Below, piece by piece: positions 27,615-36,494 of a stretch of 64,000 nt of DNA. The stretch is from Cytophagales bacterium (GTDB lineage: Bacteria; Bacteroidota; Bacteroidia; Cytophagales; Spirosomataceae). Positions within the stretch are counted from its first letter, which is position 1; every line of letters starts with the position of its first letter. Below the pieces are notes generated by a model. The model was not told the DNA's origin, ran no database searches, and worked only from the letters and a program-made list of their open reading frames with translations. Both the position numbers and the translations under genes were made by a program. The stretch is taken from assembly GCA_024742395.1 (NCBI GenBank), contig JANSYO010000002.1:102172-166171 (forward strand), given 5' to 3'.

Positions 27615-28205
27615 ATGGGAAATTATTCATTCATAATATTTCTGGTTATATCACTCATTGGCATAGTTTTCTATATTCGATCAAAAAAGGTTATAAGTTT
27701 GATCGCTACAGTCTATCAAGACAATTCTGGAAACTCAAAAGTGATTTTTGAAGAAAAACATCCAGCAGTTAACGAAGCAGAATATATCAAGCTATGCTTA
27801 CACTTTTTCGCTAAGGCACTCAATATTTGCAAAGACGAAAAAGAGTTTCAATTGATATTTCAATATCTGCAAGATATTCCACATGAAACTTACGAAACAA
27901 GGAATTTGGATCAATCTAATTTAGAAACAAGTAGCATTCGTGCTACTTTAAGATATGTAAATTCAACCTCAAGAATCATCATTTTCAAAGTACCCTTAAA
28001 TTATTACTCAGGTAATGGGTTTATTCTAGGAGCTGTTAAAGCAATATATCAATCAATACATGCAAAAATGAATGACGAAAACAAAGTCATTTTATCGGAT
28101 TCTCTTCAAAGAATGGATGAGATATATTCTTCTGGTGTTTCTCCTAAGTCTTTTAAGAATTTGGAAGCAGTTCCTAATCAAGCATTTCTTGATAGCTTTA
28201 TTTAA
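27615..28205 (+). CDS. Hypothetical membrane-anchored protein
   Basis: A 196-residue protein with one N-terminal membrane segment (about residues 5-22, FIIFLVISLIGIVFYI) followed by basic residues, so the remaining 170 residues probably face the cytoplasm. The soluble part is predicted as mixed helices and strands, with no known motif. It is downstream of the 141-residue hypothetical gene and may act with it. Not recognised. Confidence 0.55.
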   Translation: MGNYSFIIFLVISLIGIVFYIRSKKVISLIATVYQDNSGNSKVIFEEKHPAVNEAEYIKLCLHFFAKALNICKDEKEFQLIFQYLQDIPHETYETRNLDQSNLETSSIRATLRYVNSTSRIIIFKVPLNYYSGNGFILGAVKAIYQSIHAKMNDENKVILSDSLQRMDEIYSSGVSPKSFKNLEAVPNQAFLDSFI

Positions 28206-28548
28206 AATATGACTTCAAAGTCCTTAAGCAGAGCCCATAAAACCCAAACCTAACAGGTTAAAGTGTTTTGTGTCGGATAGTTTTTCTAACGAATAATAAG
28301 AATACCTAAGATATCAAATTTACTAACTGAAATCGCCTTAAGATTAAAGAAAGATTTACTCTTCCTAATTATCATTAATCCCGTGGCTTAAACAAAAGGA
28401 TGTTCGTTGAGTTTGTGTTTTAATGATAAAACGACCCTTAATTGTTTCTAATTCAAAAACATCAGAAATATCTCCACCGGAATAGGATTAATACTTGAAG
28501 TCCTTCTGGCTTATTTAAAGGTGAAATGTCCAATCTGGTTTTTGAAAA
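28206..28548. other. Intergenic region with possible coding remnant
   Basis: This 343-bp gap has no confident gene. On the minus strand, about 40 codons read SGGDISDVFELETIKGRF and onward without a start codon, which may be a remnant of a lost gene. No terminator with a T tract or clear promoter was seen. Confidence 0.3.
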
Positions 28549-28947
28549 CTAATGTCGTCTGCTCTTTATTTCATTCATTCGCATAGGCATGGAATCAATT
28601 AGTTGATGGATATATTCCGTGTATGTAAATTCCCATTTTTTTAACTTTTCACTTCCATCTAAACCTATCAAAGAAATAGAAAACTCTGTGGCATCGTTCT
28701 TATAATTAAGCAATTGATCATATTGATTTATAAGGTAATCTCCCTTAGGTTTGAAAACTAACAGTTTACGATCATTGTTTGATTGGATGTTTTTGACAAG
28801 TTCTGTCCATTGTCTCTCAATTTTTCCTGTTTCAGTACCAGAAATTATAAGTAATCGGTTCTTCCATTTAAAATCATTTAAACTATAGGTTTTTTGATTC
28901 GGAAAAAATACGCCACACAGGACAGCAAAGAGGATAACTATTTTCAT
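28549..28947 (-). CDS. DUF4174 domain protein, exported
   Basis: A 132-residue protein with an N-terminal hydrophobic signal (MKIVILFAVLCGVFF). The body matches DUF4174: WKNRLLIISG near the start, LIGLDGSEKLK in the middle, and the closing DSMPMRMNEIKSR block that marks this family. DUF4174 proteins resemble a thioredoxin-like fold without the redox cysteines, and their role is unknown. The start codon overlaps the end of the aldehyde dehydrogenase gene by 4 bp, so the two are translationally coupled. Confidence 0.82.
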   Translation of the reverse strand: MKIVILFAVLCGVFFPNQKTYSLNDFKWKNRLLIISGTETGKIERQWTELVKNIQSNNDRKLLVFKPKGDYLINQYDQLLNYKNDATEFSISLIGLDGSEKLKKWEFTYTEYIHQLIDSMPMRMNEIKSRRH

Positions 28948-30311
28948 GCGATGTAAACCGTTTTAGCATTCATAAATTCTTTTATACCATGATGAGAGAG
29001 TTCTCTACCAAAACCACTGGTTTTAATACCACCAAAAGGTAATCTGGGATCTGATTTAACATATTGATTAACAAAAGAAGAACCTGCTTCCAGTTCATAT
29101 TTGGCTATTCTTTCTCCACGTTCCAAATCGCTGGTAAAAACACCACTTCCTAAGCCGAATTTTGAATCATTAGCTACCAAAATTGCCTGTTCTTCATTTT
29201 TCACTTTTATAACCGTGGCAACCGGACCAAATAACTCATCTTCATATGCGGGCATTCCAGGTTTTACATTCACCAGTATTGTTGCAGGATAATAAGCACC
29301 TTCTATTTCAGGAATTTCTCCTCCTAAAGCTATTTCTGCACCCTTTGAGACACTTTCTTCCACTTGCTTATGCAGTTCATCTCTCAGATCAGTTCTAGCC
29401 ATTGGGGCTAATGTAGTGTCTTTGTGGCTGGGATCTCCCATTCTAGCTGACGCCATTTCTTTTATAAACAAAGAAAGGAATTCATCGTACACTTCTTCCA
29501 GAACTATAAACCTTTTAGCTCCAATGCAGCTCTGTCCGCTATTCAAAAGCCTGCTTTCTGTACAAAGTTTAGATGCAAGCTTTAAATCTGCATCTTCCAA
29601 AATAAGATACGCATCTGAACCCCCCAATTCTAAGACAGCCTTTTTTATATGCTCAGCAGCCTTTGAAGCCACTGCTGATCCTGCTTTTTCACTACCTGTC
29701 AGCGTTACCGCCTTGATCATTGGGTTTTCAATCAGCTTTTCCACCTGATTTCCACTTATACACACATTTATGAACAAGTTTTTTGGAAATCCTGCTTCTT
29801 CAAAAACCTCCTGAATAAGCTCTCCACAGTGTGGAACATTTGAAGCATGCTTCAGAACACCCGCATTACCTGCCATGAGAGCAGGGGCCGCGAACCTAAA
29901 AACCTGCCAAAAAGGAAAATTCCAAGGCATTACAGCCAATACTACCCCTAAGGGTCTGTACGTCACGTAACTCTTGGAGGCATCTGTTTCAATAAACTCA
30001 TCTTCCAGAAATTTTTCAGTGTTGTCGGCATAATACCGACAGACTAAGGCACATTTTTCAACTTCTGCTATGGATGATTTCAAAGTCTTACCCATCTCAA
30101 TGGTAATTACTTTGGCATATTTTTCTTTATTTTCTTGAAGTACATCCGCTGCCTTATTCATTAAGATCCGCCTTTCAGAAATAGAGGTCCATTTCCACTT
30201 CAAAAAAGCCTTTTCAGCTCTAATAAGGTTTTCTGCCGCTTCTTTATCTGTCAATTGTTGATAGCTGGCTATTACTTGATTCGTCGCTGGGTTTATCGTT
30301 TCTATAGTCAT
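28944..30311 (-). CDS. NAD(P)-dependent succinate-semialdehyde dehydrogenase family protein
   Basis: A 455-residue cytoplasmic aldehyde dehydrogenase. The catalytic Glu lies in VLELGGSDAYLIL (near residue 230) and the catalytic Cys in LNSGQSCIGAKRF (near 264). The cofactor region VLAVMPWNFPFWQVFR is intact. The short N-terminus and the ESRLLNSGQSC context match the Sad/GabD-like group that oxidises succinate semialdehyde to succinate. Other aldehyde substrates are possible. It forms a two-gene unit with DUF4174. Confidence 0.9.
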   Translation of the reverse strand: MTIETINPATNQVIASYQQLTDKEAAENLIRAEKAFLKWKWTSISERRILMNKAADVLQENKEKYAKVITIEMGKTLKSSIAEVEKCALVCRYYADNTEKFLEDEFIETDASKSYVTYRPLGVVLAVMPWNFPFWQVFRFAAPALMAGNAGVLKHASNVPHCGELIQEVFEEAGFPKNLFINVCISGNQVEKLIENPMIKAVTLTGSEKAGSAVASKAAEHIKKAVLELGGSDAYLILEDADLKLASKLCTESRLLNSGQSCIGAKRFIVLEEVYDEFLSLFIKEMASARMGDPSHKDTTLAPMARTDLRDELHKQVEESVSKGAEIALGGEIPEIEGAYYPATILVNVKPGMPAYEDELFGPVATVIKVKNEEQAILVANDSKFGLGSGVFTSDLERGERIAKYELEAGSSFVNQYVKSDPRLPFGGIKTSGFGRELSHHGIKEFMNAKTVYIA

Positions 30312-30437
30312 AATTTCTTCTTACTTCATTGATTACTTTAACAATGAAGAGCTTTTCGGGTTCTATATGCTTATTCTTTTTTTAATGTAAAAAAATCATT
30401 CCTATATTCAGCCCAATCACTTCTTAAGAAGCATTCA

Positions 30438-31298
30438 ATGGATACACCAACCTATAGTCTGGAAGACTTTCAAAGAGTAAGAACCCGCTCCGGTTTAATT
30501 AAGATAGCTAAAGAAAAAGGCATATCGATAAGTAAAACCTTAAAAAAGCAACAATACGAAGAAGAATTAAAACTACTTCAGGCAGAACTTGTGGATCTGC
30601 AGCATTGGGTTACAGAAAACAAATTAAGAGTCGCTATATTGTTTGAAGGCCGCGATGCTGCCGGAAAAGGAGGAAGCATCAAGCGTTTTACAGAGCATTT
30701 AAATCCGCGATCTATGCGGGTGGTAGCATTGAACAAACCCACAGAAATTGAGAAAGGACAATGGTATTTCAGACGATACATCAAAGAGCTTCCTAATCCT
30801 GGTGAAATTGTCTTTTTTGACAGAAGCTGGTACAATAGAGCGGTGGTGGAACCTGTCATGGGCTTTTGTAATGACGAGCAATATAAACGCTTCATGATAC
30901 AAGTTCCGGAGTTTGAACATATGCTGTACGAAGACGGAGTTATATTGATTAAATTCTGGTTTTCAATTTCCAAAGAAGAACAGAAAAAGCGTTTTGATTC
31001 TCGAATTCAAAATCCCTTAAAAGTATGGAAGTTTAGCCCTGTTGATATGAAGGGTCAAGAGCTTTGGGACAGATATACACATTTTAAAGAGCAAATGTTT
31101 TCTAAAACACATACGGCTTTCAGTCCCTGGATCATTGTAAAAACTAACAGTAAAAAAACGGCAAGATTAGAAAGTATTAGACATGTATTGTCTCGTTTTG
31201 AATACAAAAGAAGTAGCAAAATTGCTGAAACAAGACTCCTACCCGATCCGAACGTGATTGTGAGGTATTTCAGAAGTGCAGAGCAAATAGATATTTAA
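30438..31298 (+). CDS. ppk2: Polyphosphate kinase 2
   Basis: A 286-residue cytoplasmic PPK2 enzyme that moves phosphate between polyphosphate and nucleoside di- or monophosphates. Walker A is GRDAAGKGG (near residue 71) and Walker B is the [14 protein letters not shown] block with the catalytic Asp and Arg. HLNPRSMRVVALNKPT and GQWYFRRYI match the group close to Pseudomonas PPK2 (TIGR03707-like). A second, distinct PPK2 gene follows after 8 bp, so they are co-transcribed. Substrate choice (ADP or GDP) cannot be read. Confidence 0.93.
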   Translation: MDTPTYSLEDFQRVRTRSGLIKIAKEKGISISKTLKKQQYEEELKLLQAELVDLQHWVTENKLRVAILFEGRDAAGKGGSIKRFTEHLNPRSMRVVALNKPTEIEKGQWYFRRYIKELPNPGEIVFFDRSWYNRAVVEPVMGFCNDEQYKRFMIQVPEFEHMLYEDGVILIKFWFSISKEEQKKRFDSRIQNPLKVWKFSPVDMKGQELWDRYTHFKEQMFSKTHTAFSPWIIVKTNSKKTARLESIRHVLSRFEYKRSSKIAETRLLPDPNVIVRYFRSAEQIDI

Positions 31299-31306
31299 CA
31301 AAAAGG

Positions 31307-32083
31307 ATGAAGAATTTAAATCTAAGTGAAAGACAAATAGAGCTTTTAAACTCTAAAGATGGATTAAGAAGGCTATTTGCTGAAAAGAAAACGAATGTGG
31401 AAAGGGCTTTGCGACTGGCAGAGTACGATGAAAAATTGAGAGATCTGCAAGTCAAATTAATAGATCTGCAAAACTGGGTTATAGAAAACAATAAGAAAGT
31501 CATTGTCATTTTTGAAGGAAGAGATGCTGCCGGTAAAGGTGGGGCCATCAGACGAATAACGGCCTATATTAATCCTAGAATGTACAGAGTAGTAGCCTTA
31601 CCAAAACCTTCAGAAGAAGAAGATGGTCAATGGTACTTTCAGCGTTACGTAAACCACCTTCCCAGACCTGGAGAAATTGTCTTTTTTGATCGAAGCTGGT
31701 ACAATAGGGCTGTAGTAGAACCTGTTAATGGTTTTTGCACCGAAGAAGAACATGAAACATTCATGAGTCATGTAAATGACTTTGAGAAAATGATTCAATC
31801 ATCAGACACCTATTTAATCAAGCTGTATTTTTCCATTACCAAAGAAGAACAGAAAGAGCGTTTTGATGAAATCATCTCAGATCCGCTTAAAAAATGGAAA
31901 ATTACCCCTGTAGACCTTAGAGCACAAGAACTTTGGGATAAATACACTCAGTATAAAAAGAAGATGTTTGAACTGACAGACACAGCAAACGCCCCTTGGA
32001 TAATTGTAGAAGCTAATAGAAAAACCGAAGGGCGTATTACCGCCCTTCAACACATCATTGATAATATTCCTTACGAAAGTTAG
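31307..32083 (+). CDS. ppk2: Polyphosphate kinase 2, second tandem copy
   Basis: A 258-residue paralogue of the preceding enzyme. It keeps [34 protein letters not shown] and [19 protein letters not shown], but has a divergent first 45 residues and lacks the C-terminal extension of its neighbour. The two proteins differ at many positions, so the duplication is old, and they may work as a heteromer or with different nucleotides (inferred). The stop lies 4 bp inside the end of the convergent accD gene. Confidence 0.93.
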   Translation: MKNLNLSERQIELLNSKDGLRRLFAEKKTNVERALRLAEYDEKLRDLQVKLIDLQNWVIENNKKVIVIFEGRDAAGKGGAIRRITAYINPRMYRVVALPKPSEEEDGQWYFQRYVNHLPRPGEIVFFDRSWYNRAVVEPVNGFCTEEEHETFMSHVNDFEKMIQSSDTYLIKLYFSITKEEQKERFDEIISDPLKKWKITPVDLRAQELWDKYTQYKKKMFELTDTANAPWIIVEANRKTEGRITALQHIIDNIPYES

Positions 32084-32925
32084 GCATAAACCATCTTCAA
32101 TAAGCTGGCAAGCTTGTCTTTCAAATCTTTTCTGTCTACAATAAAATCAAGGAAGCCATGTTCAAGGATAAATTCAGCCGTTTGAAAATTTTCAGGCAAA
32201 TCCTTTCCTATGGTTTCTTTGATGATTCTAGGACCAGCAAAACCTATTAATGAACCTGGCTCAGCAATATTCCAATCGCCCAGCATAGCAAAAGAAGCAG
32301 TTACTCCACCAGTGGTGGGATCAGTCATTAAAGATACATAAGGTATTTTGGCTTCATCAAGCAACGCTAATTTAGCTGACGTTTTTGCCATTTGCATTAA
32401 TGAATAACCGGCTTCCATCATTCTGGCTCCACCAGATTTTGAAATCATAAGAAAAGGAATTTTCTTCTTTAAAGAATTATCTATTCCTCTGGCAATTTTT
32501 TCACCTACTACAGAACCCATTGAACCACCAATAAAGCCGAAATCCATACAGCAAATGGTGATTAATTTCCCGTGCATTTTCCCTTCAGCCGTACGGCATG
32601 CGTCTTTAAGTCCAGATTTCTTTTCTGTGCTCTTAATCCTGTCTGGATAGGCTTTTGTATCTACAAACTCTAAAGGGTCTGCAGAACGCATTTCTGCATC
32701 CATCTCTGTAAATTGACCGTCGTCAAAGAGCAACTGAAAATAAGCTTCAGATCCTATCTTGTCGTGGTAATTACAGTGCAGGCATGTATACGCATTGCTT
32801 TTGTGTTCTCGTGTATGCATTACCTGCTTACATTCTGAACACTGGTGCCATAGACCATCAGGAGCTTCTCTTTTGAGCTCAGTGGGTGTATTTATTCCTT
32901 TTGATTTCCGTCTAAACCAAGACAT
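32080..32925 (-). CDS. accD: Acetyl-CoA carboxylase carboxyltransferase subunit beta
   Basis: A 281-residue subunit of the enzyme that makes malonyl-CoA for fatty-acid synthesis, working with AccA, AccB and AccC (not in this window). The start is placed at MSWFRR (32925): an 18-residue in-frame upstream extension lacks conservation and covers the promoter. The zinc ribbon CSECK ... CLHC is at residues about 30-55. The carboxylase fold follows with [14 protein letters not shown] and [14 protein letters not shown] for CoA binding. Confidence 0.96.
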   Translation of the reverse strand: MSWFRRKSKGINTPTELKREAPDGLWHQCSECKQVMHTREHKSNAYTCLHCNYHDKIGSEAYFQLLFDDGQFTEMDAEMRSADPLEFVDTKAYPDRIKSTEKKSGLKDACRTAEGKMHGKLITICCMDFGFIGGSMGSVVGEKIARGIDNSLKKKIPFLMISKSGGARMMEAGYSLMQMAKTSAKLALLDEAKIPYVSLMTDPTTGGVTASFAMLGDWNIAEPGSLIGFAGPRIIKETIGKDLPENFQTAEFILEHGFLDFIVDRKDLKDKLASLLKMVYA

Positions 32926-32955
32926 ACGCTTGTTTTTTTGGTTTGAAATAGAGGG

Positions 32956-32963
32956 CAAATATA
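32956..32963 (-). promoter_or_regulatory. -7 box of accD
   Basis: CAAATATA on the plus strand reads TATATTTG on the minus strand, a perfect TAnnTTTG box 30 bp before the chosen accD start. This supports the shorter start. Confidence 0.5.
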
Positions 32964-33086
32964 TAAAGAAAGTCTGCACCTATGAATGGCACAGACTTTA
33001 ATTTAAACCGACATCTTGTCACAGATTCAATCAGTCGGAGGTTTACCGATCATTTTCGGTGTAGTGAATCGCACACAAGTCGGAAA

Positions 33087-34187
33087 TTAGATTTCGCGGT
33101 CATTCTCAAAAAACAGAGTTCCCTGAGTTCCCCCGTAATAGATTATTCTGGCCCTTCCTTCCTTTTTCCCATTTTCATATTTTACTATCAAACGATCCCC
33201 ATTTCTGTAATAGTAAACCGCTTTATCGTCGTTCATGACATTATTTTTAAACTTGCCCACATACTTATCCCCATTGGTGAAAAAATAGGTACCATAGCCG
33301 TGGTAATCACTGCCTGAAAAGTCACCTTCATACTTTTTTCTTCCGTCTTTATAGAATTCTATACCGTAGCCTGCTCTTCGGCCATTTCTCCAGTTTCCAG
33401 CATATTTTTCCAAGGTTTTTCTATTGACCGCAACGCCAAAGCCATTGCTACAATTCCCTTCAATACATCCTGTTCTTACCTTGGTAACTGTTGGAATTTC
33501 TTTTACCACTGGTCTAGTTACTTCAACTCTTGGTTTTTCTGGTTCAGGGGTGTTTCGTGCTTCTGTGCTTTTATCTAAAGTGTTTCCAATTCTTGGGTAT
33601 AATGCTTCTGCTTTATCATACCCTGTTTTTATAGCAGCCAATCTTTTTCTTCTTGGTGGGTGACTACCCGTATCATAATCTGTAGTTAATTTCCATATGG
33701 CAGATTGAGCCTCTTCCAGGCTTGCTCCCATCTGATACATGACAAAACCAGAAAATTCGTCGGCTTCAAGCTCTCTACTAGGATCTGAGCCTCCTGGCTT
33801 AAGTGTATGACCTTGCAAATGATGCCCAATTTCATGAGCTAAAACACTCATTGCACCCCAGTCAGATTGTGCAAGATTATTTACTCTTCGCATAAAGCTG
33901 CCATCGTACACTATTAGTCTTTCACCATTTCTTGTGGCTGCAAAACAGTTATCTATATTCGGACATTCCATCACATAGAAATTCTGTTTTAAACCTGAAC
34001 GGCTCACGATACTTTCCACTGCTTTTTGTGCTTCAGGACGTGTCCTGTATCCCAACATATCACATATAGATTTTTCGTTGATTTTTTCTGAAGTATAACT
34101 GCAGGCAAAGGTTATTTGATCCTGAGCCGAAACGGTTGAAACAGATAAAAGTAAACCGAATACTAAGCCTCTTTGTAGAAATGCCAT
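33087..34187 (-). CDS. Secreted zinc metallopeptidase-like protein with MORN repeats
   Basis: A 366-residue exported protein (signal peptide cut near STVSAQ). Residues about 85-190 form an M48-like metalloprotease core with HEIGHHLQGH and the downstream ELEADEFSGFVMYQMG, which supplies the third zinc ligand. After a Pro-rich linker, residues about 250-360 carry MORN repeats (YAGNWRNGRRAGYGIEFYKDG, then YEGDFSGSDYHGYGTYFF, then YVGKFKNN). MORN modules bind lipids or proteins. The substrate is unknown. Confidence 0.82.
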   Translation of the reverse strand: MAFLQRGLVFGLLLSVSTVSAQDQITFACSYTSEKINEKSICDMLGYRTRPEAQKAVESIVSRSGLKQNFYVMECPNIDNCFAATRNGERLIVYDGSFMRRVNNLAQSDWGAMSVLAHEIGHHLQGHTLKPGGSDPSRELEADEFSGFVMYQMGASLEEAQSAIWKLTTDYDTGSHPPRRKRLAAIKTGYDKAEALYPRIGNTLDKSTEARNTPEPEKPRVEVTRPVVKEIPTVTKVRTGCIEGNCSNGFGVAVNRKTLEKYAGNWRNGRRAGYGIEFYKDGRKKYEGDFSGSDYHGYGTYFFTNGDKYVGKFKNNVMNDDKAVYYYRNGDRLIVKYENGKKEGRARIIYYGGTQGTLFFENDREI

Positions 34188-34260
34188 TAATGTTCTGTTT
34201 TAGAATGCACCAATCAAACGCAGTAGGTTTGGATTTTAGTATAAAAATAGGTCAAAACCA

Positions 34261-34276
34261 CATTCCACGTGGAAAC
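34261..34276. other. parS-like palindrome (weak)
   Basis: The gap between two genes holds TTCCACGTGGAA (34263-34274), a perfect 12-bp palindrome with the CACGTG core of ParB sites. Against TGTTnCACGTGnAACA it has four outer mismatches. It shares GTGGAAAC with one of the two better sites at 39.99-40.04 kb, so it may be a third, weaker site. Confidence 0.4.
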
Positions 34277-34295
34277 ATGAGCTTTTACAATTGTT

Positions 34296-36095
34296 TTAAA
34301 AGACAAAATCGCCTCGTAATTCTCTGAATTTCTTACGGGCATCTGCACCATATATACTACCTGGAAAGTCCTGAAGAAGCTGTCTGTAAAGTTCCATCGC
34401 TTTGGTTTTGTCTCCTTTATTCACTTCTTGTATTCTGGCAAGTAAATAGAGAGCGTCATCAGCAAGAATATCATATTTGTAGTTATCCAAAACCAGATTA
34501 AGATCGGCAATTGCTTCTGAAAGATGATCGAGTTTATAATGCGTATTGGCCCTTAGCCACAAAATTTCATCTGCTAAACTATGCGATTTATACTCCTGAT
34601 AAATAGAATCTAATTGTTGAAGAGCTATGGTATTTCTATTTTGAAATAGCATTAAATCTACTGAAGCATAGGCTTTCATTGCTGCATCTGTCGTATCTAA
34701 ACCTAAGTTATCCTGAATAAGAAGACTCAATTGCATAGCATCGTTGGCTATCTCACGTGTAGTTGCCTTTTTGAGAATGTCTAAAATTTCTTTCGCCAGT
34801 TCAAACTCACCGGTATAATAATGAAGTTTAGCATTCTTCAATTTAGCCGTTTCTCCCAGTGCGTCTTCCTTCTGAGATTTTTCTACCTGCATATAGAGTA
34901 ATATGGCTTCCCAAGGCTCATCCTTTAAGATGTAGATATCTCCCATATCAAGTTTGCATTGATCCTTAAATCTGATGTTAGAACCGGCAATTGCAATGGC
35001 CTCATTTAGAATGGAGATTGCTTTATCATGGTTTTCAAGGTAAAATGCTTCAAGTAAAGCCATGTTTCTTAAAGCATCCAAGGTCTGTTGGGTTTTCCCC
35101 AAATCCTGTAATAATAATTCATATTGCTCAATAAGCTCTGTAATATCCTCTCTACTGACCGGAAAAGTATTTTTGACCACTTGCTCTCTGCATTGTATAT
35201 TCATGCGTCTGGCGTACGCATAATAGTCTCCTTGAGGATACTCCGTCATAATGTACTGAAACATTCTTGCTGCATCACGAAACTGATCGTTTTGATAGGC
35301 CAAACTAGCCAGTTGATATATTTGACTACCTCCCTGATTCAGTCTTCTGTCTAAAGCTCTGGCCTGAGTAAAACCTCTTCCAAACTGCTTTTGCTGAATA
35401 AAATGCCAAATGAGTATTTCGTTGTAAAATATTTCCTCCGGATTTTCCTGAATTTTTGTGTAAATGAGACGTTCCAACATCTCAATTTCCTTTTCGTCTT
35501 TGATATTGTCCTGAATCGTTCTTTGCACATAATCAGATCCGGGATGTGAAACACCATAACTAAATACTTCTTCCAGCATTTCTTTCTTCTTGCCGGCATA
35601 CAAATAGGCTCTCGCTAATTGAATATTATGTTTATCCAAAGATTTGGATTGCTCTCTTGACTTTAATAATAATTCAATGAGCATTTCCATTTTATTGGTT
35701 TCATAGAAAAATGATTGCAATTGATAAACATACGCATCTTTTTCAGAAGCCTCTTCCATTAACTTTCTGTAAGCAATGTCTGCCTTATCTTGCTGCTCAG
35801 ACATCTCATATAAATAGGCCAATTCTGCCTTATAAGTTATCAGCTGATCAAAGTCCTTAATTTCCTGTAGTAGAAATTTTTCGGCCTCATTATAATTTCT
35901 AAGTCTAAGCAGTGCATCAAGGTAATTTGTGTGTATAGATCTACTATTTTCTTTCTTTTTACTTAGTCTTTGATAAAGCTCAACAGCCTTTTCATATTCA
36001 CCTTGAGAAAAGTATTCATTCGCCAGTTCTACGTTCTGTGCCCGAACTCCAACCGAAACCAAAAGTACTATTATTATTATGCCCAGCTTTCTCAT
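34296..36095 (-). CDS. Exported TPR protein
   Basis: A 599-residue protein with a signal peptide (MRKLGIIIIVLLVSVGVRAQ). Many TPR-type helical pairs follow along its whole length, for example LANEYFSQGEYEKAVELYQR at the start and DDALYLLARIQEVNKGDKTK near the end. It is probably a periplasmic scaffold. The last repeats resemble the YbgF/BamD-like pattern (FPGSIYGADARKKFREL). It is bordered upstream by the candidate replication origin. The specific partner is unknown. Confidence 0.82.
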   Translation of the reverse strand: MRKLGIIIIVLLVSVGVRAQNVELANEYFSQGEYEKAVELYQRLSKKKENSRSIHTNYLDALLRLRNYNEAEKFLLQEIKDFDQLITYKAELAYLYEMSEQQDKADIAYRKLMEEASEKDAYVYQLQSFFYETNKMEMLIELLLKSREQSKSLDKHNIQLARAYLYAGKKKEMLEEVFSYGVSHPGSDYVQRTIQDNIKDEKEIEMLERLIYTKIQENPEEIFYNEILIWHFIQQKQFGRGFTQARALDRRLNQGGSQIYQLASLAYQNDQFRDAARMFQYIMTEYPQGDYYAYARRMNIQCREQVVKNTFPVSREDITELIEQYELLLQDLGKTQQTLDALRNMALLEAFYLENHDKAISILNEAIAIAGSNIRFKDQCKLDMGDIYILKDEPWEAILLYMQVEKSQKEDALGETAKLKNAKLHYYTGEFELAKEILDILKKATTREIANDAMQLSLLIQDNLGLDTTDAAMKAYASVDLMLFQNRNTIALQQLDSIYQEYKSHSLADEILWLRANTHYKLDHLSEAIADLNLVLDNYKYDILADDALYLLARIQEVNKGDKTKAMELYRQLLQDFPGSIYGADARKKFRELRGDFVF

Positions 36096-36494
36096 ATAAT
36101 ATTAAAAATAAGAATATTATTTATTTATTGTTATTAACTGTTATCTCTGTGGATTTGTGGTGAATTAATAATTCTTATTCTATTGCTTTTACCGAATGTT
36201 TTTAACTGTTCTTTGTCTTGTGTATAAACCAAATTCTATTCCACATTTACAACGTTGATTTGTAGCTTTTTAGTTAATTATCCACGTTAGTTTGCATATT
36301 CATTTTGTTTCCATTTAAATCAATTTTTTTGTAGATCTTGATGTAAATAAGTTAAGTGTAGAATGAGTAAAACTTAAGGTTTGGGTGAATACTCCACCAG
36401 TAAGGGGTGTTGAAAAGGCTAAATGGTAAGTTTTAATCAAGTTATCATCACAGTTATAAACGTTTTTTAATGGTTATCTACAGGCTTATTCACA
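36096..36494. other. Candidate replication origin (oriC): AT-rich gap with DnaA-box-like sites
   Basis: A 399-bp non-coding gap between two minus-strand genes. 9-mers close to the DnaA box TTATnCACA: TTATTCACA (36486-36494, +, exact), TGTGTATAA (36219-36227, exact on -), TTATCCACG (36278-36286), TTATCTACA (36474-36482), TATTCCACA (36237-36245) and TGTGGATTT (36148-36156). An A/T-only-like stretch at 36100-36138 could be the unwinding element. mnmG (gidA), often beside bacterial origins, lies 1.6 kb away, and parS-like sites flank the region. The origin call is inferred. Confidence 0.5.
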
